This document shows, piece after piece, positions 54,651 through 64,000 of a stretch of DNA of 64,000 nt. The stretch spans positions 1,022,001-1,086,000 of the forward strand of contig JAQJVL010000159.1 in assembly GCA_035578905.1 (NCBI GenBank), in the 5' to 3' direction. The position numbers and the translations under genes were made by a program. This DNA is from Stictocephala bisonia. Taxonomy: Eukaryota > Arthropoda > Insecta > Hemiptera > Membracidae. How positions within the stretch are numbered: the stretch's first letter is position 1; each line of letters begins with the position of its first letter. The notes beneath the pieces were generated by a model that saw nothing but the letters and a program-made list of their open reading frames with translations, was not told the DNA's origin and ran no database searches.

Positions 54651-57600
54651 AACACGCAGGTCCTTTTATTGTCTAGACCCAATTATAATTATATGTACAC
54701 ATACAAATAATTTTTATATATTTTGTAAAACTTTTTTATTATCATTACTAAAAATTGCTTGATTAAACCTAATTAACATAGCTTAATTTAGGCTATTTTA
54801 CTCAATTTTTGTTCACATGATAACATACACTTCTTTATTATTTTAAAATTATATTATATATTCATAAATTGCAATGTAAGTGAATTTCCATGCTACCTAG
54901 CTGAGAGATGCTGTAGCTCTGCTTTACAACCCCTCGGAGCACTAGCGTCGAACCAGTTGGCATTTTTCTCAAGTGTAAGGTTTGCGACAGTGTATATTAT
55001 ACTGTGGTCAAAGCCTGAGTTAGTCATAGCACCTAAGTTGAATTTTGTTGATGTTGAATCTAATGTTTATTGTAATGTACTGGATTCTCCAACTTACATC
55101 TCTGAATAAATTCCCTGTATAGATCAATACTCTAAGGGGAATGAATGGGTAGAGTAAGTTTAAAAAAGGAGATTCTGGAGTTAAAACAATCGTAGTAGGT
55201 TAAAAAGGAAATCGTTGTGTTAAATTCTCCTTGTCTGTGTCAGGCTTGCAGCTGACTGCTGTTTTCATTGTCTTGTTTTTTATTAGTGTTAGTAGTTTTT
55301 GTTGATTGACTCTTATTTAGTTATAGTGAGTAACACAAATCTAACATTCTTTAATTTAATTAAATTATTGGCTAGGTAACTACATGTACTTTGATTCAAC
55401 GTATACAAAATTCAAATGTAGCATTAATTTAACTGATACAACATTAATATTTTATTTCAATCAATACTTTATTATACATTTGAAAAACTGGTAATAAAGA
55501 ATATGCTAACTATACTATTTTAACCAAGACCAATTTTTTAAACCTTCCAAGATGAAAGTTTGAACAGTTTTACCCACACTTAATTAGATTAAGTGTATTT
55601 AGCATTTTTATTTTATATGCGAAATTTTATTTGCTTAATGTCGTTAATAAGGCTGTATATTGTCAATTAAATCAATATTTATATTGGCTCTGCGTCATAA
55701 GAACAATGTGTTAGCAGTAAGTCTTTCCAAAAATGAGAAATTCACATTTATAACTGAATAATAATAAAAAACTATTAATAAAAAGTTTTAAGTAATATGA
55801 ATAAATAAAAACAAAAAATATATAACAAAAAAACAAACATTTTCCTATGAATAAATGAATAAAACAAGGAACGTCGGAACAACATATTATATACCTTGAT
55901 TATAAAACACAGAATTCAATCTAGGCCCAGCTTGTTGCTATCACTATTTATAGAATACAAAATCCCTTTCTGTAAATGACCTCATTCACTAAGTAAGATG
56001 ATGATCTAACAGCCAGACATAAACATTGTTTTAAAACACATTAGTAATGTACCAAGCTCAATTGTGAACCATTTTATTTTTTCTATCAACTATTATTATT
56101 TTTGGTATCACCCACTTTTGGAGAACATTTGTGTCACTTGGTATTTCTTAAATATTAAGTTTTTGGAGGCATTGCATTGTTTAACATATACTTTATCTTG
56201 ATAGTAAATATCAGTAATAACATTTTTGCTGACCTATCAGAAAATATTCTTATGTCAGGTTTTCTTTGCTTCAATCACTTACTCAGCATTCTCAAATCTG
56301 TTGAAAAATAAACTATTTCATAATCATCAGCTTTCTGTACCTCTAACGTTGTTTGGTCACATAGCTCCACCCATGACCTAACCAGTTACTACAAATACCA
56401 AAGAACTGCTGCTAAATTCAGAAAGTTGTGCAAAAGAGGGAAAAATTGAAGCAAACATTGGATGTTTTTTCAAAGTTTATTCCATAATATGGATTGTTCT
56501 TAGTCATTTTCAATAATTATGTATTATATAGTTAGGAATCAAACATTTTATAAAGTAGAAATGTTTATTTTTTAACGACAATAGTAAAATAATAAAACAA
56601 AGAAATTACAAAACAGACTGAAATTGATATGCAATTTAGGAAACATTTTCATAGAAATTTGAAAATAAAGTTAAAAGTCTGCCCTTTTATAAGCACATGT
56701 CATAGCTGGCGAAATATGATGAAATGAGTTTAAACCTTCCTTATTTAATCAAGGTTTAAAAAGAAATGTTTTTATCCATGACGCTAAAAGAACAAATAAG
56801 TTAGATTTTATCTAGTGACTAATTAAAACAAATTTGTTTCTGAAAGATTCATGACATTGCTGGCAGAAGTCTAAACTCAAATTCTGCCCAGACATTATTC
56901 ATTTGTGAACTGAAATTATTTCATGTTCATTCAAAATAAAAGGTTACAAATTTAATGTATCATTAAGTTAAAAATACTATTGGCAATGTAACTGATTTTG
57001 GCAGACGAGAGCCATCGTCCTTCGTGTAAATGTCACTCAATTACTTACAACTGTATAAAAAGTTGCTGCTTTTTTAGAAACATGGCTTGTTCTGTAGTTA
57101 TTAAAGACTAACGTAACGTTTCACAGGTTACTAACAATTAGAGTAATACTTAATTTAAAAAATGTTAAAGTGGTTTGTTGGTTTGTAGCTGTTTACTGTT
57201 GTTGGATTTAAATTTATGGCATTTTAAATATTTGGCTTAATATTTAACCATATTTTACTGATTACATTTCTGCATATCAGTCTTTTATAAAATAGAGAAA
57301 CATAATGAAACATGTAACACAACATACATAAGCCACTAAGAAAAACAGAAAATAAAATATAATATCACTACAAATAAAAATGAAATACAAGAACATGATT
57401 AGGTTTAGACATTTATTGTTAGTTATATAAACAGTAATTTTTGTTATTTCATGAAATCAATACCTCAGCTAATTTAGTGTTAAACAATTGTTTTTGAGGA
57501 AATACCTATAGATAGTTATCAGATACATTTTTGGTAGTTTTTATTTTCGTATAATTAGACCTTAATCAAACGGTGAAGTTATTGTTTGGACTTTCAGAAG

Positions 57601-57724
57601 AGAAAAATGTGAAGGGCAGAGTTCATGAAAAAAGGGAAAATCTTCAATTACAATATTTAAATCTTTATACTATTTATTATTTAACTTTTAATCATTTTAA
57701 AATTACTGTTAGCTGTAAGAATTT
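54651..57724. other. AT-rich DNA, no gene seen
   Basis: No coding or structured feature recognised in about 3 kb. Confidence 0.4.
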
Positions 57725-57815
57725 AACTTGGCTGTAATATTGAGCTGCAATTATGACTTTGTCAATAATGTTATACATTTATACGGCAAATAAAGAGTAT
57801 TATTATTATGATTAT
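57725..57815 (+). repeat. probable LINE 3' tail
   Basis: 'ttgagctgcaattatgac' is followed by 'aaataaagag(tat)n' with four TAT/ATT units, like the tail of the LINE at 36.9 kb. No coding part precedes it. Confidence 0.35.
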
Positions 57816-58469
57816 TGATACATAGGAGCACAGAAACAAAAAATAGGGCAGAAAATGTTCTCTGTTGTTGGTTTTTTATGTTTTTCAAGGGTTCAGTAGA
57901 TCTTGTGCAGATTAAAAACTATAACTTGTAACTGAATATTTATCTTTTTTAAGTGTTTCTAAATATATGATCTGTGATTTGTATGATGTGTTTGATTTTA
58001 TCACAATAAATAAAAGCCTTAAAATGTTTTTAAGTATGAAAGCTTGGTTTTGTATAATAATTCATAGTACTTTTTTTTAATATGTACTGTCTCTTTTTTC
58101 TCTAAACACATCCTATAGATCATAGATAGGAAGAAACTAAGAAAGAAAAAAAAAAAAAGAAAAAGAAAAATCATCGCTCTAACACTTATAGAGGCTGAAT
58201 TATGTAATTTCTAATGTTAAAAAATTACAACTTTCGGGAATCAACAAAAACCAAAACCAACTACAGACACAATCAGCTGTTTAAGTTTAGGTTGTGTTAG
58301 AATACAACTTACAACTTAGCCCTCAGGTGAATTTACTATGTTTTAAAAATAGGAATCATGTGTTCTGTGAATAGCAATAATTAAGAAGTATGTTGAAGAT
58401 GGAGCTGTATTGGTTTTCTGTATATAATTGTTAAAATTAAGACAATTTAAACCAATTAAGACTTTATTA

Positions 58470-58508
58470 GTGAGGCCTTTCGATAGCAAGGCTATCATCG
58501 TCAGACAC
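58470..58508 (-). ncRNA. hammerhead-like motif, left arm (minus strand)
   Basis: Read on the minus strand: CTGACGA (58504-58498), one extra T, a stronger stem II GATAGC-ctt-GCTATC, GAA, AGGCCT, C, then AC. UC at the expected cleavage position and the six-pair stem II make this the best-looking of the three by eye. Confidence 0.33.
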
Positions 58509-58545
58509 ATCACAAATAAACTCTTTTTGTATATTTATTTGTGAT

Positions 58546-58584
58546 GTGTCTGACGATGATAACCTTGCTATCGAAAGGCCTTAC
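58546..58584 (+). ncRNA. hammerhead-like motif, right arm
   Basis: CTGACGA (58550-58556), one extra T, stem II GATA/TATC (58558-58561 with 58569-58572), GAA (58573-58575), palindromic AGGCCT (58576-58581), T, then AC, which can pair with the GT before CTGACGA. It has the same order as the 46 kb motif despite different sequence. Confidence 0.3.
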
Positions 58585-58696
58585 TAATAAAGTCTTTATT
58601 GGTTTAAATTGTCTTAATTTTAACAATTAAGAAGTAGTTTTGATGTTTGGTGTTAAAAATAAAAGTTGCTTGTTCCATTATGAATATCTTTATTTA

Positions 58697-58985
58697 AAAT
58701 GTGATGCATCCAAAGATTCTTTAGGGTGTTGTTTACTACAAAATAATAGTCCTTTGTATTCTGCTTCAGGGTCTTTAAGCTCTGCCGAATGCAACTATGC
58801 TCAAGTGGAACAAGAGTTATTAGCAATTTGTTTTTCATGTAGAAAGTCTTACAACTACATTTATGGATGGACACCCAAATATTACAGTTTATACAGATCA
58901 CATGCCTTTAATTTTAGTTATCAAAAAACCAATTGATCAAGTTATAAACAATAGTCTATAGAGGTTAAAATTGGAACTATCCATT
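58697..58985 (+). pseudogene. Gypsy RNase H remnant
   Basis: It starts mid-protein with LKCDASKDSLGCCLLQ, the first active-site Asp of Gypsy RNase H, then SSAECNYAQVEQELLAICF with the active-site Glu. Beyond it, across frame breaks, LKLELSIYKFELKYLQG and ADYLSRCG (58960-59055) mark the connection to integrase. Confidence 0.8.
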
Positions 58986-59339
58986 TACAAATTTGAATTG
59001 AAATATTTGCAAGGAAGGTTTATGTATATTGCAGATTACCTATCACGCTGTGGAGTTTCTTCTGACCCAATTGATTTAAATTGTGAAAATATACCGAGGG
59101 ATGTTTTTCACTGTATCAGTATACAGAAAAAATAATTAACTTTCAGTGATGAAAAATTGAAAGAGTTCATAACCGAAACTAAACATGAGTAAATTGGTAG
59201 AATATCAAATGCGAAGCTGGCCAAATAGATATGACGTAGGAGGTGAACTTAATCATTTTTGTAAACTTAGAGATGATTTGGAACTTGATAATGAGCTACT
59301 TTCCTACAATGACAGGCTAATAGTACCTAACTGAGACGT

Positions 59340-60439
59340 TTTATCTAAGATTGCTACATGAAACACATTTAGAAGTAAACAAAATGAATAAAATTATAAA
59401 TTATTTGTTTTATTGGCCTGGTATAAAATCAGACGTAAAAACATGGTTCTTTCTTGTAAGATTTGTCAAAGATTTTAGAGAAGTTAAAATAAATGAGCCT
59501 CTAAAAAGTGATATCGTACCCGAGTTGCCCTTTTTATAAAATAGCGGCTAATATACCAGAATTTGATAATGCTTGTTATTTAGTCATAGTTGACTACTAC
59601 TCTCGCTGGGTTGAAGCCATTAATTTAAAAAAAACAAGAACTCTTTCTCTGTTATTGAACTGTTAAAGGACATTTTTTATAGAATTTGAATTCTTGCTAA
59701 ATTAGTAGCAGACAATATGCCCTTTTAATAGTTTTAGTCCGTAGGAGTTTGCAAAACAATGGAACTTTGAGATTATCACGTCTAGTCCTCATGATCCTAA
59801 GGGAAATGGGCTTGCTGAAAAAGCTGTAAGACTTGTTAAATCTATGCTTAAAAAGTTAAAAGAAACTGATACAGATTTTCAGTTATTTTTGCTGAACTAC
59901 CGAAATTTTCCAATACGTAATTTGGATGTATCTCCTTCATATATACTAACAGTAGAAGACTGAGATCTAAACTGCCAATGGAAACGTCTAAATTTAAGCC
60001 AAGATTAATCAGTGAGAGTGTTTACAGTCAAATGTTAAGTGAACAGAATCGACAGAAGAAATACTTTGATCGAATTGCTTGATAGAATGAATATTTATTT
60101 TCTGTAGGTGAAAAAGTTTTAGTTCAAGATGTCACTAAAAAGTTTTGGGAGAAGGCAGAGGTAGTAAAGGTTCTAGAAAATCGTTCTTATTTACTGAAGT
60201 TGAACAATGAAAGACTGTTAAGGAGGAATTCACATTTCATAAAAAGAATTATAGCTGGAATTAAATCACAAAAAATGTACGATGGAATTCAAAATATATG
60301 CAATACCGAAAATGATAGCTGTGATAGTAAAATCAATGATGATGCTTATTCAGACACTCATCAACAGAGTTTAATAAGTCAACCAAAGAGAACTCGATAT
60401 GGAAGATTAGTACGGCCACCTGATAAGCTGAATTTGTAA
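59340..60439 (+). pseudogene. Gypsy integrase remnant
   Basis: The zinc-binding region is represented by HETHLEVNKMNKII and YWPGIKSDV, with the later Cys pair eroded. The catalytic core is split over frames but shows IVDYYSRWVEAI (Asp), LVADN (Asp) and HDPKGNGLAEKAVR (Glu). After a run including NYRNFP, the C-terminal open stretch (60200-60439) ends GRLVRPPDKLNL then TAA, as Gypsy pol proteins commonly do. Internal stops make it non-functional. Confidence 0.8.
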
Positions 60440-60454
60440 AATTAAAGAAGGAGA

Positions 60455-60620
60455 TGTTAGAATATAGCTTACAACTTCACCCACAAGTGAATTTATTATG
60501 TTTTAAAAAAGGAATCATATAATCTGTGAATAGCAATAATTAAGAAGTAGTTTTGATGTTTGGTGTTAAAAAATAAAAGTTACTTGTTTCATTATGAATA
60601 TCTTTATTTCAAATAAAACA
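60455..60620 (+). repeat. 3' LTR, 166 bp, intact
   Basis: It begins TGTTAG and ends AACA, followed by the GGTTG target copy. It contains the uninterrupted AATTAAGAAGTA site where the 5' LTR received its foldback insertion. Confidence 0.85.
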
Positions 60621-60625
60621 GGTTG

Positions 60626-61655
60626 CAAACAGCTGTCATGCCCCAAATTTCTAAATACTAAACCACTAACTATACTACGCTGATATAATGGTTTGTAACA
60701 ATATTTAAAATTATTAAACTATAGTGATAATAATAAAAAAAAGATGAAATGCTGACAAATTTTCTGCTAAATCCACTTTCAAAACAGAAAAATCTGTAAT
60801 AAATAAAGAACTAAAATATAAATTTATTAATGATACAATTCGTAAAGCTTCATATTTATTGTTTTTGTGTTCAGAATGTAATATAGAACCAAAATGAACA
60901 AAACAATAATATTTTGAAAAAACTTATTTTTGTTTGTTTTATTTTTGCAGAAAAGCAGGTAGTAGACAAATGCCTTAACGTTTGTGTGTGTTTTGTCTAC
61001 TACCTGAGTAACTGCTATACGTTCAGCGTAAAGAGCCTGATTAACAGACAAACATTAACACATGAAAAATAGTGTTAATTTATAAGTTTATCCAAATTAA
61101 TAAATCACCTAAATAAGATGTTATTATATTTCAATATATTAAGGCTCTGTTATAATTGATTTATTCTTGAAAATTCTCCGCTGTGTTTTAGAAACTTAAA
61201 TTAGGCCTGCTGTTTTAAATGATAGTAATGCAAATCCATATCAGGAAAGATAAAAAAAAGAGATTTGTGATAAATTTTGTTATAATTATTTAACCTATTT
61301 CTATTAAAAGTAGCAAATACCACGTAAAATGCGCTATAAAAAATCCTATTTGTATTATCTTTAGTTTCTTTAATGTTTTGTATTACTGTACTTTTAGGCA
61401 GTGGGTAAAAACATATTGTTGTAAAATAAGCTTAGAAGATTTTTAAAACGCTTTCCAATTTGATTTCCGCATATCCTCATTTGCTGCAAAAAGCAAGATG
61501 ATGCCATGCTTGCAATATTGTACTGCATTTGTTTGTTTTGTTACCTTATCTGAAAATACAATCAAAGAAGCTTCATTTTGGTTTGAATCAAATGGTTTCC
61601 CCCTGAATGAGCCAAAAAACACAAAACATAATATTTAGCTTAAAATAGGATTACA
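60626..61655. other. AT-rich DNA, no gene seen
   Basis: Two copies of 'gtagtagacaaa'/'tttgtctactac' (60958-60969 and 60992-61003) form a 12-bp hairpin. Nothing else recognised. Confidence 0.4.
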
Positions 61656-61659
61656 ACAA

Positions 61660-62330
61660 TAAATTTGATAATGACTCGGTAGTTTCTATAAAGTTCTTAG
61701 GGGTAAATTTTGATCATCATTTAACTTGGGGACAACACATTGATTGACAACACATTTCAACCAAATTATCTAGAGTCATTTACAATCTTTTACGACAGTT
61801 ATCCCTTTGTATTCATGAAAATTATGTATGTACCACTAATTTTTCATATTTTTAGTCATTACTGAGATATGGCCCGATATTATGGGGAAATTGCAGTAAA
61901 ATAAAAAGTATTTTAGTGTAAAAAAAAGTCGTCAGAATAATCTCAAAAGCTGGTATCCAAGATCATTGTAAACCTCTGTTTGTTAACAAGGAAATTCAAA
62001 CTGTAATTAATCTTTATATTTATGATCTCACTTTATATGTAATGAAAAATTCACATTTATTAAATTTTACTAGTAATGTTCATAGTTATATTACCCGTAA
62101 TTAAGACAAAACAACTATTAATTTTCATAGGCTTAGTAAATTCATAAACAACCACACACTTATTTCATTAAAGATTTACAATAAGCTTGAACATATTATC
62201 CTCAGATATTCAAATAACTATTCAAACCAAAGTTTTACTGTTGGCACCTCGAATCTCCATTTTATTCACTACAGGAATATTTTTATTCAAACGTAGAATT
62301 TTAAATTGTTGCATTTAGTTGTTTTGTCTT
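61660..62330 (+). pseudogene. LINE reverse-transcriptase 3' fragment
   Basis: Plus-strand translation, with stops, gives SVKFLGVNFDHHLTWGQHID, STKLSRVIYNLLRQL, LLRYGPILWGN, KKVVRIISKAG and KIYNKLEHIILR. These are the end blocks of a Jockey/CR1-like RT (thumb and C-terminal 'YG...WG' and 'VR.I' motifs). The 5' part is absent. A 3' UTR probably runs on towards 62800. Confidence 0.75.
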
Positions 62331-62877
62331 AAGCACAATTTTATTATGTTTAAATTATTATTTTTTTTAAATTAATTTGTTGACTATTTACTAAAATTGT
62401 TAAGTCTGTATTTTGTTAATTGTTAAAATGTTGTTTTTAATTCAATGTTTAGGTTTGTTATGTTTTTGTTGGCTTGTTGATTGTTACATTTTTTGTTGAC
62501 TATTTATATTAACTTCTTAAATTAAATAGGCCTACACTATCCTGTTTTGTGGGTTTCAGGTTTTAGTTAAGTGATCAACTTTAAAAAATAGTTCCATTTG
62601 CACAAACCTTTTATACTTATTTTAATCTGTTTTTTTTTTTTTATTTTTATTGTTAATTAATGTTTTCCTGGTTGTTATTGATGTTTTAGTTTTAGAAAAT
62701 TACATAGAGACTCTTGTACTTTTCACTTGGCCTTCTGGCAGCAATTTGATGCCGTCAATACTTGTTAAAGTTTTACAGCAATAAGCATAATTTGAATTGA
62801 TTTTTTTTGATAACGTTAAAGGCTATGTTTATATCTTTCCTCTCTCTTGTTTATGATTTTGTTTTGTACACTTCCAC

Positions 62878-62964
62878 TTTCATTTACCCCCAAAAGTTTT
62901 TTGGGGGTAAATGAAAACCTTTATCTTCATATATGGACCAAATATGTGGTCCATATATGAAGAT
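62878..62964. repeat. two adjacent perfect hairpins
   Basis: Hairpin 1: arms 62878-62895 and 62899-62916, 18 bp, 3-base loop, including a CCCCC/GGGGG core. Hairpin 2: arms 62923-62940 and 62947-62964, 18 bp, 6-base loop. They are separated by six bases and share no sequence with each other. Confidence 0.9.
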
Positions 62965-64000
62965 GCTGAAAACCAGATGCTGTTAACATATCTAAAATAG
63001 GTTGATTAATACGTCTGTTGGGTATATTTCTGTTGGGGAATATTCTACTCAACCAGAATCCCTCTTAAATTTCAAATTAAAAATCTGTACACAAAATGCA
63101 CATTAACATATTCACTATTAGTAAATATTTTAAATTTACTGCCTCAAAAAAATCCTAATTGTTACATATTTTTATAAGTAACGAAACAGTCAACAATAAG
63201 TTTAACTAACTAAACACCTGATCTCTGGGTTTTCCAATTGTTGCTAACAGATGATACGTACGGTACAGTGAAAATAGGACATTAAACTTGAAACTGGATA
63301 TGAAATATTAAAGGAAGAAAGTCGTGTTATTGTATATTTTATCAGTTTAGTGACCTCAGTTAAATATACATTTTTCTTGTAGTTGCCTGTTAAAGATGAC
63401 AAAACTTTTAATTAAAAGTTTTATAACAGATTTTTATTTTTAAGTACAGTCATCGATGTTAACGAACATTGTTGCTTGTAAAACTAATAACTCCATTAGT
63501 AATTTTAACCTGTAACTAAGTATAAGTTTTATACAAATATTATCACTATACATTTGTCTAAAGTTCCAACTAACAACAATGGAAACTAAAAAAAAAACTT
63601 ATTTTTGTCTGTAGATACGTTATGAGTTTAGGACCTAAGTTTATGAGTTTTTTTCTTGTTTTGACACAAGGGTACATCCTGAGGTTTGTTTGGCTTGTTT
63701 TGAAACACAGTCATATACAGTATGTATAATTACTCTATCTTGTATTCTGTATATATTATTTGAAAATATAGTATACAATTCTTTTTTTAAATTCTTTGGC
63801 TATTTTAATTTTTTTATTTTTGTTCTAGAAAATTATTCATTTCTCTCATGTTTTCATACTACTTAATGGGGTTTAATTTATTAGTAATTTTTGTTTATTT
63901 CATAAACCATCAGCATTGAATAGACAATGTCATATTAACTTACTTTTTATCATGGCTTTGGAAATCTTGTTGGACATTCAAACTTTTAAATCCTTAGCTT
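62965..64000. other. AT-rich DNA, no gene seen
   Basis: No coding or structured feature recognised to the end of the window. Confidence 0.4.

Larger units (their letters stand above)
58391..58624. mobile_element. foldback element with 12-bp target duplication
   Basis: Arms 58426-58520 and 58534-58628 are reverse complements at 92 of 95 positions around a 13-base loop. The dodecamer AATTAAGAAGTA occurs on both sides (58379-58390 and 58625-58636) but once in the uninterrupted 3' LTR (near 60539), so it is a target duplication made on insertion. Thirty-five extra bases (58391-58425) precede the left arm only. Each arm contains a hammerhead-like core, one per strand. Confidence 0.88.
58295..58695 (+). 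repeat. 5' LTR, interrupted and 3'-clipped
   Basis: It matches the 3' LTR from TGTTAGAATA to 'tatctttattt', except for the insert at 58391-58624 plus one 12-bp target copy. The last nine or so bases (through CA) and the primer-binding site are gone. Divergence from the 3' LTR is visible but modest. Confidence 0.85.
58295..60620 (+). mobile_element. deleted Ty3/Gypsy LTR retrotransposon
   Basis: LTRs start TGTTAG and end in CA, and 5-bp direct repeats GGTTG flank the element (58290-58294 and 60621-60625). Gag, protease and nearly all of the reverse transcriptase are missing: the 5' LTR runs straight into the RNase H region at about 58696. The 3' part keeps RNase H and integrase remnants with several stops and shifts. 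A purine tract (aaagaaggaga, 60444-60454) sits just before the 3' LTR. No env frame lies between integrase and the 3' LTR. The 5' LTR is interrupted by a foldback element. Confidence 0.88.

Noticed and set aside
58295..60620. An endogenous retrovirus with an envelope gene
   Set aside because: The integrase frame stops right before the purine tract and 3' LTR; there is no room for env, so this is a plain LTR retrotransposon remnant.

Overview
The window looks like nuclear DNA of an insect: AT-rich, intron-dominated and crowded with transposon fossils. A hemipteran is my guess from overall style only, at low confidence. I recognise one host gene, a minus-strand mitogen-activated protein kinase of the ERK7/MAPK15 family. 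Its coding exons run from 49230 down to about 15217, a span of 34 kb. Nine exons join in phase with GT-AG borders to encode 444 residues (whole kinase domain plus tail). They can then be completed by either of two related terminal exons, at 20518-20700 or 15217-15402, giving about 504 or 505 residues. The activation-loop motif reads T-D-Y instead of the T-E-Y usual for this family.

Layout. 1-15 kb (downstream of the gene): mostly anonymous AT-rich DNA, with two TIR elements (5.9 and 8.4 kb, the second inserted into a SINE), a GC-rich minisatellite (11.5 kb), a degenerate tandem array (13.1-13.9 kb) and one unexplained minus-strand open frame (2.2-2.4 kb). 15-49 kb (the kinase gene): introns hold foldback and MITE elements, a non-autonomous Helitron (23.6-24.2 kb), a piggyBac-like MITE (25.5-26.2 kb), a dead mariner (34.3-35.2 kb), a nested pair of LINEs (36.2-41.6 kb), tRNA-derived SINEs (43.1-44.0 kb), a perfect 84-bp inverted repeat (45.9-46.2 kb) and a decayed LINE (47.5-48.2 kb). 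49-64 kb (upstream): a long foldback element (50.1-51.0 kb), a deleted Ty3/Gypsy LTR element with 5-bp target duplications (58.3-60.6 kb), a LINE 3' fragment (61.7-62.3 kb) and two adjacent perfect hairpins (62.9 kb).

The best leads are: (1) the duplicated, frame-preserved terminal exon of the kinase, with matched flanks and similarly spaced poly(A) signals; (2) the T-D-Y activation loop; (3) two unrelated long inverted repeats (46.0 and 58.5 kb) that each carry the same ordered hammerhead-ribozyme-like layout, a CUGANGA box, stem II, GAA, a self-complementary hexamer, then UC or UU. The 58.5 kb copy sits inside an LTR between 12-bp target duplications. All translations, splice calls and alignments were done by eye; nothing was searched or folded.
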